Assembly (NCBI GenBank): GCA_902525625.1
Contig: CABZHM010000004.1
Span: forward strand, 1 to 64,000
DNA: 64,000 nt
Source of the DNA: an uncultured Pelagibacteraceae bacterium
GTDB taxonomy: Bacteria; Pseudomonadota; Alphaproteobacteria; Pelagibacterales; Pelagibacteraceae
Reading direction: 5' to 3'
Shown here: piece after piece, positions 18,690-27,916 of the stretch
How the letters are laid out: each line of letters opens with the position of its first letter
How positions within the stretch are numbered: the stretch's first letter is position 1
Position numbers and translations under genes: made by a program
The notes under the pieces: generated by a model
Database searches by the model: none
What the model was told of the DNA's origin: nothing
Seen by the model: the letters and a program-made list of their open reading frames with translations, nothing else

Positions 18690-19582
18690 TTTCTTCCAAA
18701 ATCAGGTTTGTTAGTATCTTGTTTTAATTTAACGATTTTAGATCTTACTTTCTTAGTTTGAGTTAATTTTTTAATAACTGATTTACTATTACCTGAGATA
18801 ATGTCTCTCTTAAAAGAATGAAGATTTTTCACAAAAACATCAATTGCTTTTGATACATTTGTTTTATTGTTAAAAAAAATATCTCTCCACATTATTTCAT
18901 TTGATGCTGCTATTCTTGAAAAATCTCGCAAACCACCTGCGCTATATTTAATTAAATTGTATCTTTGTTTTTTTTCAAAATCTTGTGCAGATTTTACGAG
19001 ATTATAAGCAATTAAATGCGGCAAATGACTTGTCATTGAAAAAATCTTATCATGTTTTTCAGAATTCATTACAACAGTTTTAGAGCCTACCTTTTTCCAA
19101 AAAGATCTTAAAAAATTTAAATGTTTAATATTAGTTTTTTTATCTTTTATTAAAACACACCATTTATTTTCGAATAAATCTTCTTTCCCATTTTCAGGCC
19201 CACTAACCTCAGACCCGGCAATAGGGTGACTTGAAGTCCAGCATATTTTTTTTTTTAAATTTTTTCTAATTATTTCATTAGATTTTAGTTTTGCTGAACC
19301 AATGTCCGTAATTATATGATCAGATGAAAGATAATCATTTATTTTTAAAATTATTTTTTTATATTCACTCATTGGTGTACAAAAAATAATAAAACCTGTA
19401 TGTGGTATTACATCCTTTAATTTTTTTACAATGGTACCTTTTAATTTAAGTTTTTTTATTTTTTCAATGTTTTTTTTTGATTTTTCATAAATGAAAATTT
19501 TTTTTGAAATTTTTTTTTTGGAAATTTTTCTGACTAAAGATGAACCTAGCAGACCGCAGCCAATAATCAATATATTTTTCAT
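18686..19582 (-). CDS. tyrA: prephenate/cyclohexadienyl dehydrogenase
   Basis: NAD(P)-dependent oxidative decarboxylation of prephenate (or arogenate) in tyrosine synthesis. The Rossmann loop IIGCGLLGSSLVRKI opens the protein; further blocks are FCTPMSEY, ITDIGSAK, SSHPIAGSEVSGPENG, MTSHLPHLIAYNLV and GGLRDFSRIAASNEIMWRDI. Length 298 is normal for a monofunctional enzyme. Its ATG lies within the hisC stop (4-bp overlap), making a hisC-tyrA pair. Prephenate versus arogenate preference cannot be decided from sequence. Confidence 0.93.
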   Translation of the reverse strand: MKNILIIGCGLLGSSLVRKISKKKISKKIFIYEKSKKNIEKIKKLKLKGTIVKKLKDVIPHTGFIIFCTPMSEYKKIILKINDYLSSDHIITDIGSAKLKSNEIIRKNLKKKICWTSSHPIAGSEVSGPENGKEDLFENKWCVLIKDKKTNIKHLNFLRSFWKKVGSKTVVMNSEKHDKIFSMTSHLPHLIAYNLVKSAQDFEKKQRYNLIKYSAGGLRDFSRIAASNEIMWRDIFFNNKTNVSKAIDVFVKNLHSFKRDIISGNSKSVIKKLTQTKKVRSKIVKLKQDTNKPDFGRN

Positions 19583-20655
19583 CTTTTAAATATACTTTCA
19601 ACTGCTTTCATAAATTTTATATTATCAGTTTTTGAACCCACTGTTAATCTCAACATATTTTTTATCTTATACCCATCCTCTGTTGATCTTAAAATTATTC
19701 CTTTATTCCTCAGTTTTTCATAAAAATATTTAGCTTTAATTCTACATTTTGAAAAATCCAAAAGTAAAAAATTAGCTGAAATTTTATTAGAATTAATTTC
19801 ATAGTTTTTCAAAAAATTTTTTATTTTTTTTGCATAAAAAATGTTATGGCTAACTGAACGAGATATAAATTCATTATCTTTAAGAGACTCTACCGCTGCT
19901 TTTTGGGCTACCTCGTTAACATTAAATGGAGGTTTGATGATATTGAGGGACTTTATAATTTTTTTTGACCCGTATCCCCATCCTATTCTTAATGACGATA
20001 ATCCATAAATTTTTGAGAATGTCCTTAAAATAAAAACATTCTCTTTTTTCTTAAATAAATCTAAACCTGATTTGTAATCGAGATTTTTCATATATTCTGC
20101 ATAAGCATCATCTACTACAAGTAAAATATCTTTTCTAAGTTTTTTTCTTAATTCAATAAGTTCAATTTCAGTCAAATAAGTTCCTGTCGGATTATTTGGA
20201 TTTGCTAAGAAAACAATTTTAGTTTTTTTTGTAACTTTTTTAATTATTTCTGAAATTGAGATTTTATAATTTTTTTCTTTAGCAAATATTACTTTTGCAC
20301 CTACTATTTTTGAATAAATTCTGTACATTAAAAAACTAAATTGGGGAACAATTACTTCATCTTTTGGTCTTAAAAATAATTGACATAACATCTGAATAAC
20401 CTCATCAGATCCAGCCCCACAAATAACTTTTTCTTTATCACATTTAAATTTTTTTGAGATTTGAGACCTGAGCACCTTAGATTTTCCATCCGGGTATCTA
20501 AAAAAATTAAGGTTTTTATTTGATATTATTTTCTTTACTTTAGAGCTCATACCAAGAGCAGATTCATTAGCTGATAATTTAATAACCTTTTTTAAATTAT
20601 TGACACTAGATTTACCTGGCTCATAGGCATCAATATTGAATTTTTTAAATCTCAT
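19579..20655 (-). CDS. hisC: histidinol-phosphate aminotransferase (possibly also aromatic)
   Basis: Fold-type I PLP aminotransferase of 358 residues. It shows KLSANESALGMSSKV, FRYPDGKSKVLRSQISKKF, CGAGSDEVIQML, FLANPNNPTGTYL, VVDDAYAEY and the PLP lysine block LRTFSKIYGLSSLRIGWGYG. HisC homologues located next to tyrA often also transaminate prephenate or phenylpyruvate, so it may serve both histidine and aromatic pathways. The adjacency supports this, but the sequence alone does not prove it. Confidence 0.9.
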   Translation of the reverse strand: MRFKKFNIDAYEPGKSSVNNLKKVIKLSANESALGMSSKVKKIISNKNLNFFRYPDGKSKVLRSQISKKFKCDKEKVICGAGSDEVIQMLCQLFLRPKDEVIVPQFSFLMYRIYSKIVGAKVIFAKEKNYKISISEIIKKVTKKTKIVFLANPNNPTGTYLTEIELIELRKKLRKDILLVVDDAYAEYMKNLDYKSGLDLFKKKENVFILRTFSKIYGLSSLRIGWGYGSKKIIKSLNIIKPPFNVNEVAQKAAVESLKDNEFISRSVSHNIFYAKKIKNFLKNYEINSNKISANFLLLDFSKCRIKAKYFYEKLRNKGIILRSTEDGYKIKNMLRLTVGSKTDNIKFMKAVESIFKR

Positions 20656-20738
20656 AATATTTTCTTTTTTTTAATTTTTATGCTCTTTATAGATAAATTA
20701 AGATTTTTTTATATAGTTTAAGTTAAAATATATTAAAA

Positions 20739-20767
20739 TTGACATAGCTCAAAACTTCTTGTACAAA
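20739..20767 (+). promoter_or_regulatory. promoter of metX
   Basis: A perfect TTGACA -35 box (20739-20744) is followed after 17 bp by TACAAA (20762-20767), a four-of-six match to TATAAT. The predicted start point, about 20774, coincides with the first base pair of the SAM-II aptamer, so the transcript would begin with the riboswitch. Confidence 0.65.
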
Positions 20768-20770
20768 ATT

Positions 20771-20829
20771 TCTGCGCTGATTTATCTGAATTGCGAGCGC
20801 TATAAAAAAACCGCTAAAAAAGTTTTTTT
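20771..20829 (+). promoter_or_regulatory. SAM-II riboswitch upstream of metX
   Basis: The segment matches the compact SAM-II aptamer found before metX/metA in Alphaproteobacteria. Stem P1 pairs GCGCT (20774-20778) with AGCGC (20796-20800). The loop carries the conserved GATTTA and ATTGC, then comes an A-rich linker and the conserved GCTAAAAA (20813-20820) that forms the pseudoknot. High SAM should reduce metX expression. AAAAAAAC (20804-20811) can also pair exactly with GTTTTTTT (20822-20829), a hairpin whose loop contains the pseudoknot strand, so the two folds exclude each other. The related SAM-V class shares the core, but the spacing here looks SAM-II. Confidence 0.87.
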
Positions 20830-20856
20830 CTCACAATTCAATTTTCAGCAATAATT

Positions 20857-21987
20857 ATGAATATAAGAGAAAATATAAAAACATTGATAATTGAAAAACC
20901 ACTTAAGTTAGACTGTGGTCGAACCATTAGTAAATTTCCTCTAGCATACGAGACCTATGGCAAATTAAATGAAAATAAGGATAATGCAATTTTAGTCTTT
21001 CACGCCTTAACAGGTGATCAATTTGTAACAGGTGTAAATCCAATAACTAAAAAAGATGGATGGTGGTCTTATGCGGTAGGCCCGAAGAAATCTATCGACA
21101 CAGATAAATATTTTGTAATTTGTTCTAATGTGATTGGTGGTTGCATGGGGTCTTTTGGTCCAAGTCACGAAAATCCTGAAACTAAAAAAATATATGGAAC
21201 AGATTTTCCAGTTATTACGATCAATGATATGGTAAACGCCCAAGTAAATTTATTAGATTTTTTTAATATTAAAAAGCTTTTTTCTGTAGTTGGTGGGTCA
21301 ATGGGAGGAATGCAGGTCTTACAATTTGTGAGTAATTTTCCAGACAAAGCTAAAACGGCTGTCCCTATTGCTTGTACATCTAGCCATTCAGCGCAAAATA
21401 TTGCATTCAATGAGCTTGGTAGACAGGCAATAACTGCTGATCATAATTGGATGGATGGAAAATATAATTCTAAAAGGACGTTACCAGATAAAGGGTTAGC
21501 TGTAGCAAGAATGGCTGCACATATTACCTATTTATCTAAAAAGAGTCTTCAAGAAAAATTTGGTAGGAATCTCCAGGAAAGAGATGATCTTAAATTTGGA
21601 TTTGATGCTGATTTTCAAATAGAAAGTTATTTACGTTATCAAGGTTCAGTATTTGTAGATAGATTTGATGCTAACAGTTATCTTTATATAACTAGAGCAA
21701 TGGATTATTTTGATTTGGTTAAACAATTTGATGGTAATCTATCAAATGCCTTCAAAAAAACCAAAACTAAATTTTTTATTATGTCTTTTACCTCAGATTG
21801 GCTTTATCCAACTCAAGAGAATAAAGATATAGTTATTGCTTTAAACGCAATTGGTGCGAATGTAGGTTTTGTTGAAATAGATTCTGATAAAGGGCATGAC
21901 TCCTTTTTACTAGAAGTTCCAGATTTTTTAAATGCACTCAAAAATTTTCTAGATAAATCTTACATAGAAAGTAATGATGAAAACTGA
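20857..21987 (+). CDS. metX: homoserine O-acyltransferase
   Basis: Alpha/beta-hydrolase-fold enzyme that activates homoserine for sulfur incorporation in methionine synthesis. Family signatures are FHALTGDQFVTG, SIDTDKYFVICSNVIGGCMGSFGP, nucleophile Ser148 in VVGGSMGGMQ, and the catalytic His in DKGHDSFLLE near the end; Asp is in SFTSDWLYP. Length 376 is normal. It overlaps metW by 14 bp and is preceded by a SAM-II riboswitch. Acetyl-CoA is the classical donor, but some MetX enzymes use succinyl-CoA, and I cannot decide here. Confidence 0.95.
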   Translation: MNIRENIKTLIIEKPLKLDCGRTISKFPLAYETYGKLNENKDNAILVFHALTGDQFVTGVNPITKKDGWWSYAVGPKKSIDTDKYFVICSNVIGGCMGSFGPSHENPETKKIYGTDFPVITINDMVNAQVNLLDFFNIKKLFSVVGGSMGGMQVLQFVSNFPDKAKTAVPIACTSSHSAQNIAFNELGRQAITADHNWMDGKYNSKRTLPDKGLAVARMAAHITYLSKKSLQEKFGRNLQERDDLKFGFDADFQIESYLRYQGSVFVDRFDANSYLYITRAMDYFDLVKQFDGNLSNAFKKTKTKFFIMSFTSDWLYPTQENKDIVIALNAIGANVGFVEIDSDKGHDSFLLEVPDFLNALKNFLDKSYIESNDEN

Positions 21988-22573
21988 ATATAATTTTATT
22001 ACAAATATAATTGAAAAAAACTCAACTGTATTAGATGTTGGTTGTGATGATGGAATTTTGATGGAATTTTTGAGAAAAAACAAAAATGTGAATATAAGAG
22101 GAATTGAAATTTCTAAGAAAAAAGTTCAAATATGTATAGCTAAAGGCTTGACGGTTATTGAGGGCAATGCAGAGTTTGACTTAAAGCAATTTCCAAAAAA
22201 TTCTTTTGATTACGTTGTTTTAGGTCAGACACTGCAAGCTTTTATAAATCCAGAAATTGTCATTAAAGAACTTTTGAGAGTTGGCAAAAAAGCTATAGTA
22301 ACTATTCCAAATTTTGGAAATTGGAAGGTAAGGTTAGACTTACTTTTTAAAGGAACTATGCCAATTACAAGTTCACTACCTCATGAATGGTACAACACCC
22401 CAAATATTCATATGTGTACTATTAAAGATTTTGTAAAATTTTCAGAGACTATGAACTTTAAAATTGTTAAATCTTTAGCCCTAATAAATAAAAATATTTC
22501 AAATATAAGTAAATCAAATATTTTTTTGAAAAATTTATTAGGCGAGCTTGGAATATTTTTAATTGAAAAATAA
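21974..22573 (+). CDS. metW: MetW, methionine biosynthesis methyltransferase-like protein
   Basis: SAM-methyltransferase-fold protein of 199 residues that accompanies metX in many proteobacteria and is reported to support MetX activity. The SAM-binding motif VLDVGCDDGILMEFL is near residue 20. Family blocks DYVVLGQTLQAFINPE, VTIPNFGNWKVRLDLLFKG and LPHEWYNTPNIHMCTIKDF follow. A second Met follows the first immediately, so the start may be 3 bp later. It overlaps metX and abuts gloB. Confidence 0.93.
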   Translation: MMKTEYNFITNIIEKNSTVLDVGCDDGILMEFLRKNKNVNIRGIEISKKKVQICIAKGLTVIEGNAEFDLKQFPKNSFDYVVLGQTLQAFINPEIVIKELLRVGKKAIVTIPNFGNWKVRLDLLFKGTMPITSSLPHEWYNTPNIHMCTIKDFVKFSETMNFKIVKSLALINKNISNISKSNIFLKNLLGELGIFLIEK

Positions 22574-23293
22574 ATGAAAATACAAATTATTAAATGTCTT
22601 CAAGATAATTATAGTTACTTGATAATTGATGAAGATAATCGATCGGCTTGTATAGTTGACCCAAGTGAATCTGGACCGATAATTAATTTTATTGATAACA
22701 ATAAGATAAATCTAAAATATATTTTAAATACCCATCACCATCATGATCATATCGGTGGCAATCTTGAACTAAAAAAAAAATATAATTGCGAGGTAATTGG
22801 ATTTAAAGATGATAGAGATCGAATTCCAGGAATAGATGTTCTTGTAGAAAGTAATCAAATCTGGCAAAAAGATAACTTTGAAGCAAAAATTTACCATACC
22901 CCAGGTCATACATCAGGCCATATTGCTTTTCATTTTTTTAAAGAAAAAATAATTTTTACAGGTGATACCTTATTTTCTTTAGGTTGTGGTAGAATCTTCG
23001 AGGGAACTTATGAGCAGATGTTTAACTCTTTAAAAATATTAAAAAAATTACCTAAAGATACTCTAATTTATTGTGGTCATGAATATACACTAAAAAATTC
23101 GGAATTTTGTTTACTAAATGATCCAGACAACTTAAAACTAAAAGAGAAAGTTATAAAGATAAAAAATAATCTAAAAATTAATTCACCAACTATTCCTTCT
23201 GTTTTAGATGATGAATTAGAGTGTAATATTTTTTTAAAAGCTGAGGATATTGAGAGTTTTTCAAAACTGAGAGATTTAAAGGATAATTTTTGA
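22574..23293 (+). CDS. gloB: hydroxyacylglutathione hydrolase (glyoxalase II)
   Basis: Metallo-beta-lactamase-fold hydrolase that releases D-lactate and glutathione from S-lactoylglutathione. The metal-binding motif THHHHDHIGG is near residue 53, with further ligands in HTPGHTSGH, FTGDTLFSLGCGRIFEGT and YCGHEYTLKN. Length 239 is typical. It begins on the base after the metW stop, so it is read from the metX transcript. Only the second glyoxalase step is encoded here. Confidence 0.92.
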   Translation: MKIQIIKCLQDNYSYLIIDEDNRSACIVDPSESGPIINFIDNNKINLKYILNTHHHHDHIGGNLELKKKYNCEVIGFKDDRDRIPGIDVLVESNQIWQKDNFEAKIYHTPGHTSGHIAFHFFKEKIIFTGDTLFSLGCGRIFEGTYEQMFNSLKILKKLPKDTLIYCGHEYTLKNSEFCLLNDPDNLKLKEKVIKIKNNLKINSPTIPSVLDDELECNIFLKAEDIESFSKLRDLKDNF

Positions 23294-23303
23294 TTTATTG
23301 AGC

Positions 23304-23331
23304 TTGACTAAAGTTTCGCTCAGATTATATT
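23304..23331 (+). promoter_or_regulatory. promoter of the rplU-rpmA-obgE operon
   Basis: TTGACT (23304-23309) and TATATT (23326-23331) are separated by 16 bp. They stand in the short gap after gloB and 26 bp before the rplU start. This also argues against a start codon further upstream, because that would lie within the -10 box. Confidence 0.65.
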
Positions 23332-23356
23332 GCGATTATTAAAAATTGAGATCCTT

Positions 23357-23758
23357 ATGTCTTATGCAGTAATACAAACTGGTGGAAAACAATACAAAGT
23401 AGTGTCAGGTGAAATCCTAAAAATCGAGAGACTACCAAATTCAAAACCAGATACTAAAATAGAATTTAAAGAAATTTTAGCTTACGGAAATGAAAAAGAG
23501 ATCGAAATCGGGTCTCCTGTAGTACAAGGTGCAAGAGTTGAAGCAAATCTGATAAAAAATAGCAAAAATAGAACCATTTTAATTTTTAAAAAAAGACGAA
23601 GACAAAATTCGAGAAGAAAGAATGGCCACAGACAACAATATTCTATGATCAGAATAAATAAGATTTTTTCAAAAGATGGTAAGATTTTATCTGAAGCTAA
23701 AGAAGTTTCTAAAGCAACAAAAACAGTAGCAAAGGATACAAAGGAAAATAAAAAGTAA
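23357..23758 (+). CDS. rplU: 50S ribosomal protein L21
   Basis: Large-subunit protein L21, 133 residues. I chose ATG at 23357 because the protein then begins MSYAVIQTGGKQYKV, the conserved L21 start; an in-frame TTG at 23330 overlaps the promoter. The block FKKRRRQNSRRKNGHRQQYSMIRI is the L21 signature. The last 25 or so residues are a Lys/Ala/Thr/Glu-rich tail beyond the standard domain. rpmA follows after 9 bp, the classical rplU-rpmA-obgE order. Confidence 0.96.
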   Translation: MSYAVIQTGGKQYKVVSGEILKIERLPNSKPDTKIEFKEILAYGNEKEIEIGSPVVQGARVEANLIKNSKNRTILIFKKRRRQNSRRKNGHRQQYSMIRINKIFSKDGKILSEAKEVSKATKTVAKDTKENKK

Positions 23759-23767
23759 GGTAAAGTT

Positions 23768-24022
23768 ATGGCAACAAAAAAAGCAGGTGGATCATCAAGA
23801 AACGGGCGTGACAGTGCTGGACGAAGACTTGGTGTGAAAAAATATGGTGGAGAAACCGTAGTGCCAGGAAACATAATCGTAAGACAAAGAGGAACAAAAA
23901 TTTTTCCCGGTGAAAACGTTGGTATGGGTAAAGACCATTCAATTTTTTCTGTAATTAAAGGCAAAGTTGTTTTTAAAAAAACTAAATCAGATAGAACTTT
24001 TGTTTCTGTAAAACCCAATTAA
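23768..24022 (+). CDS. rpmA: 50S ribosomal protein L27
   Basis: Large-subunit protein L27, 84 residues, near the peptidyl-transferase centre. The N-terminus [28 protein letters not shown] and [24 protein letters not shown] are the conserved core. There is no N-terminal extension of the Firmicutes type that needs cleavage. Downstream of rplU with an AGGTAA ribosome-binding site. Confidence 0.98.
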   Translation: MATKKAGGSSRNGRDSAGRRLGVKKYGGETVVPGNIIVRQRGTKIFPGENVGMGKDHSIFSVIKGKVVFKKTKSDRTFVSVKPN

Positions 24023-24025
24023 TAG

Positions 24026-24047
24026 TACAACTTAAAATAGCGTTGTA
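24026..24047 (+). promoter_or_regulatory. small hairpin before obgE
   Basis: TACAAC (24026-24031) and GTTGTA (24042-24047) are reverse complements around a 10-nt loop. The hairpin ends 2 bp before the obgE ATG and would cover its ribosome-binding region. It may lower obgE translation relative to the ribosomal proteins, but six pairs in A+T-rich DNA is weak evidence. Confidence 0.25.
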
Positions 24048-24049
24048 TT

Positions 24050-25033
24050 ATGAAATTCTTAGATCAAGTAAAAATTTATATAAAAGCAGGGAACGGTGGA
24101 GATGGTTCTCCTAGTTTCAGAAGAGAAAAATTTATTGAATTCGGTGGACCAGATGGCGGTGACGGTGGAAAAGGAGGTTCTGTTATTTTAAAAGCTGAGC
24201 AAAATTTAAATACATTGATTGACTTTAGATATCAGCAACATCACAAAGCTGCAAGAGGTGAAAATGGTTCAGGTCAAAATCGTACTGGAAGAGGTGGAGA
24301 AGATTTAATTCTCAAAGTTCCTCTGGGAACACAAGTCTTCGAAGAAGACAACAAAACACTCTTATATGATTTTACCAAAATTGGAGAGAAGTTTATTGTT
24401 GCCTCTGGAGGAAAAGGAGGTTTAGGTAATACAAGATTTAAAAGTTCAACAAATAGAGCGCCACGAAAATATACTAAAGGTATGGTAGGTGAAGAGTTTA
24501 CAATTTGGCTTCAATTAAAAACTATTGCTGACATAGGCATTATCGGATTACCAAATGCAGGAAAATCAAGTTTATTGGCGGCTATAACTAATGCTAATCC
24601 AAAGATTGCTAATTATCAATTTACTACTTTAAATCCAAATCTTGGTGTTGCAAGTTATGATGATAAAGAAGTTACACTAGCAGACATACCTGGTTTAATA
24701 GAAGGAGCACATGAGGGAACTGGCCTTGGTACGAAATTTTTAAAACATATCGAGAGATGTAAATCTCTTTTGCATTTGATAGATATTACAAACGATGATT
24801 TAAAAAAATCTTACAATCAAGTCAAAAAAGAACTCCGAAATTATAGTAAAGATCTTATTAAAAAAAAGGAATTGATTGTTTTAAATAAGATAGATTTATT
24901 AGATAAAGATATTGTTAAAAAAACAGTAAAAAATTTTTCAAAGGATAAAAATTGTGAAGTTTTAACTTTGTCAACATTAGAAAAAGACTCAATATCTAAA
25001 ATTAAAGCTAAACTTATTTCATATGTCTCTTAA
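24050..25033 (+). CDS. obgE: GTPase ObgE/CgtA
   Basis: Ribosome-associated GTPase needed for 50S assembly and stress control. The glycine-rich Obg domain (about 1-158) begins [21 protein letters not shown]. The G domain has Walker [12 protein letters not shown] near residue 167, switch [14 protein letters not shown], and the NKID motif. Length 327 means there is almost no variable C-terminal domain. It overlaps proB by 11 bp. Confidence 0.96.
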   Translation: MKFLDQVKIYIKAGNGGDGSPSFRREKFIEFGGPDGGDGGKGGSVILKAEQNLNTLIDFRYQQHHKAARGENGSGQNRTGRGGEDLILKVPLGTQVFEEDNKTLLYDFTKIGEKFIVASGGKGGLGNTRFKSSTNRAPRKYTKGMVGEEFTIWLQLKTIADIGIIGLPNAGKSSLLAAITNANPKIANYQFTTLNPNLGVASYDDKEVTLADIPGLIEGAHEGTGLGTKFLKHIERCKSLLHLIDITNDDLKKSYNQVKKELRNYSKDLIKKKELIVLNKIDLLDKDIVKKTVKNFSKDKNCEVLTLSTLEKDSISKIKAKLISYVS

Positions 25034-26129
25034 AAATTCGAAAATAATTATAGTTAAAATTGGATCTTCTTTGATAGTTGATAATAACAAAAAAATAAGA
25101 AAAAAATGGTTACTGAGTTTTGCTAAAGATATAAAAAATTTAAAATCAAATAATCAACAGGTTGTAATAGTAAGTTCTGGAGCTATTGCTCTTGGTTGTA
25201 AAAAAATGAATTATAGTAAATCAGTTTTAAAACTAGATAAAAGTCAAGCAATAGCCTCCATTGGACAAATAGAATTGATGAATTTATTTTCAGAAACTTT
25301 TTCAAAGTATAAATTAAATATTTCTCAAATTTTGCTTACATTAGAAGATACTGAAGAGCGAAGAAGATCAATAAATGCGAAAAGAACTTTTGAAAATTTA
25401 TTTCAACTTAATTATATTCCTATAGTAAATGAAAACGACACTATTGCTACATCAGAAATAAAATTTGGAGATAATGACAGATTAGCCTCTAGAGTAGCTC
25501 AAATTACTAATGCAGATACATTAATTTTATTATCAGATGTGGACGGCCTTTATACTAAAAATCCCAAAAATTTTAAAAACGCCAAGTTAATTAGAAATAT
25601 TTCTAACATCAAAAAGGATTTAAAAAATGTTGATATTAGAGGAAGAACAGAATTTGGGAGCGGAGGTATGGATACTAAAATTGAAGCCGCAAGAATATGT
25701 AATTTAGCTGGTTGTAATATGGTAATAGCAAATGGATTATATTTAAATCCTATTAATCAAATAGAAAAGAAAAAAAATTCTACATGGTTCATTTCTAAAG
25801 TTCCTAAATTAGATGCTAGAAAAAAATGGATTATAAGCTCTGTTTCACCAAAAGGAGAGCTGATCATTGATGATGGCGCCAAGAAAGCATTAATAAATGG
25901 AAAAAGTCTATTGGCTGCTGGTATCAAGAGGGTTAATGGTGATTTTAAAAAAGGTGATCATATAAAGATTTTAGACAATAAACGTAAAGAATTTGCTAGA
26001 GGCTTAAGTTCATTCTCGTCAAATGAGATAAATAAAATTTTAGGATGCCACTCTAACGAGATAAATAAAATTCTTGGCTATATATCAAAATCTGAAGTAG
26101 TCCATAAAGATGATATGGTAAAAATATGA
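25023..26129 (+). CDS. proB: glutamate 5-kinase
   Basis: First step of proline synthesis, phosphorylation of glutamate. The amino-acid kinase domain has [51 protein letters not shown] and [17 protein letters not shown]-terminal PUA domain (about 270-368) ends with the usual [10 protein letters not shown] and [10 protein letters not shown]. Length 368 is the two-domain form. It overlaps obgE by 11 bp and proA by 4 bp. Confidence 0.96.
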   Translation: MSLKNSKIIIVKIGSSLIVDNNKKIRKKWLLSFAKDIKNLKSNNQQVVIVSSGAIALGCKKMNYSKSVLKLDKSQAIASIGQIELMNLFSETFSKYKLNISQILLTLEDTEERRRSINAKRTFENLFQLNYIPIVNENDTIATSEIKFGDNDRLASRVAQITNADTLILLSDVDGLYTKNPKNFKNAKLIRNISNIKKDLKNVDIRGRTEFGSGGMDTKIEAARICNLAGCNMVIANGLYLNPINQIEKKKNSTWFISKVPKLDARKKWIISSVSPKGELIIDDGAKKALINGKSLLAAGIKRVNGDFKKGDHIKILDNKRKEFARGLSSFSSNEINKILGCHSNEINKILGYISKSEVVHKDDMVKI

Positions 26130-27379
26130 TAAAAAAAATGTTAACTAGTATTGGAAAAAAATCGAAAAGTGCATTAGCAAATGAGGTGGGTACTAAAAAG
26201 AAAAATAAAGTATTAATTGACTACTGTACACTCATTAGAAAAAACCAAAAATCAATCCTCAATGCTAATAAGAGAGATGTTAATAGATCAATTAGTAAGG
26301 GAGTTAAGAAAAACTTAATTCATCGTCTTATCTTAAATGAAAACAAAATAGCTAATATTATTAGTTCAATAAAATCTATAATAAAACTTAAAGACCCAAC
26401 AAATAGAATTTTAGAAAAATGGAGGAGACCTAATGGGTTAAGTATTTCAAAAGTTTCAATTCCAATAGGAATAATTGCTATTATTTATGAGAGTAGGCCT
26501 AATGTTACCTCAGATATAGCATCGTTATGCTTTAAATCTGGAAACCCAGTAATTTTGAGAGGTGGATCAGAGGCTTTTTTTTCAAATAAAATTCTGTCAA
26601 AACTATTTAGAGATTCATTAAAAAAAAATAATATTAATGCAAATTTTGTTCAATTTATTAGTTCCACTAATCGAAATATTGTAGATTTTTTATTAAGTAA
26701 AATGAATAAATATGTTGATGTGGTTATTCCCAGAGGAGGAAAAAATTTAGTAAAAAAAGTTCAAAAATTATCCAACTTACCAGTAATTGGTCATTTGGAA
26801 GGAATATGTCATACTTATGTTGATAAAAATGCAAACTTAAATATAGCAAAAAAGATTATTTTTAACGCAAAATTAAGGAATACAGCGATTTGTGGTGCTA
26901 CTGAAACGATTTTAGTTCATCAAAAAATTTTAAAAAGATCGTGTAACATAATCTTAAAACATTTAGAGGATCATGGATGCAAAATTATTGGAGATAATAA
27001 AATTAAAAAAAATTATAAAGGGAAGATTATTAGAGCTACTAATAAAGATTGGTCAAAAGAATATTTGTCAGCTACAGTTTCTGTAAAATGTGTAACTGAT
27101 ATAAATGATGCAATCAATCATATAAATAAATACGGTACAATGCACACTGACTCAATTATCACTATGAATAAAAAATCAGCAAAAAAATTTTTGAGTGAAG
27201 TTAAAAGCTCAATTGTCATGCATAATACATCAACCCAATTTGCAGATGGTGGAGAATTTGGTTTTGGTGGTGAAGTTGGTATTTCAACTAATAAGCTTCC
27301 TCCTAGAGGTCCTGTTGGACTTAATCAACTAGTTTCTTATAAGTATTTAATAACAAGTGATGGAAGAATAAGGAAATAA
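26126..27379 (+). CDS. proA: gamma-glutamyl phosphate reductase
   Basis: NADPH-dependent reduction of glutamyl 5-phosphate to the semialdehyde, second step of proline synthesis. Aldehyde-dehydrogenase fold with IPIGIIAIIYESRPNVTSDIASLC, VIPRGGKNLVKKVQ, IGHLEGICHTYVD, the catalytic Cys in RNTAICGATETIL, and HNTSTQFADGGEFGFGGEVGIST near the C-terminus. Length 417 is standard. The ATG lies inside the proB stop. Confidence 0.96.
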   Translation: MIKKMLTSIGKKSKSALANEVGTKKKNKVLIDYCTLIRKNQKSILNANKRDVNRSISKGVKKNLIHRLILNENKIANIISSIKSIIKLKDPTNRILEKWRRPNGLSISKVSIPIGIIAIIYESRPNVTSDIASLCFKSGNPVILRGGSEAFFSNKILSKLFRDSLKKNNINANFVQFISSTNRNIVDFLLSKMNKYVDVVIPRGGKNLVKKVQKLSNLPVIGHLEGICHTYVDKNANLNIAKKIIFNAKLRNTAICGATETILVHQKILKRSCNIILKHLEDHGCKIIGDNKIKKNYKGKIIRATNKDWSKEYLSATVSVKCVTDINDAINHINKYGTMHTDSIITMNKKSAKKFLSEVKSSIVMHNTSTQFADGGEFGFGGEVGISTNKLPPRGPVGLNQLVSYKYLITSDGRIRK

Positions 27380-27380
27380 T

Positions 27381-27899
27381 TTGGGATTTAAAAATAAAAT
27401 TGGGGTTCTTGGTGGATCATTTGATCCTGCTCATATAGGCCATCTAGCAATATCAAAAAAAGCTGTAAAAGAATACAGATTAAAAAAATTAATTTGGGCA
27501 ATTACTTTAAAAAACCCTTTAAAGAAAAAAAATAATACAAGCCTCTCAGAAAGAATTGAAAGTTGCAAAAAGGTTATAAAGTTAAATAATTTTATAAAGA
27601 TAAAATTTTATGAAAAGGTAATAAAATCTAATAAAACTATTGACTTAATAAATTTTTTAAAAAAAACCACCAAAGCTGAAATTTATTTTTTGATGGGGGC
27701 AGATAATCTTGTTAATTTTCATAAGTGGCATAAATGGGAAACCATTTCAAAAAAATGTAAAATTATAGTTTTTGACCGTCATGGCTACAAAAAAAGATCA
27801 TTAAATTCAGTATCATATAAAAGATTAAATGGAAAAAGTTTAAAGTTTATTGAATTTAATAAAGTCAATATTTCATCTTCTAAATTAAGGAAAATTTGA
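27381..27899 (+). CDS. nadD: nicotinate-nucleotide adenylyltransferase
   Basis: Forms deamido-NAD from nicotinate mononucleotide and ATP. The nucleotidyltransferase motif VLGGSFDPAHIGHLAISKKA is at the N-terminus, FLMGADNLVNFHKWHKWETI in the middle and the ISSSKLRK (ISST/SxxR-type) motif at the very end. The start is TTG at 27381, one base after the proA stop; no ATG gives the conserved N-terminus. At 172 residues it is somewhat short for the family but keeps both ends. Confidence 0.92.
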   Translation: MGFKNKIGVLGGSFDPAHIGHLAISKKAVKEYRLKKLIWAITLKNPLKKKNNTSLSERIESCKKVIKLNNFIKIKFYEKVIKSNKTIDLINFLKKTTKAEIYFLMGADNLVNFHKWHKWETISKKCKIIVFDRHGYKKRSLNSVSYKRLNGKSLKFIEFNKVNISSSKLRKI

Positions 27900-27916
27900 T
27901 AAAGTTAAAATAATTA

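Noticed and set aside
23330-23356. Upstream TTG start giving nine extra residues on L21
   Set aside because: The TTG falls within the -10 box of a good promoter, and the ATG at 23357 gives the conserved L21 N-terminus.
26010-26085. Apparent tandem duplication SNEINKILG in the ProB C-terminus
   Set aside because: Glutamate 5-kinases normally have two similar helices in this part of the PUA domain (SSEEI...G..SSEIE.ILGY), so it is a family feature and not a recent duplication.
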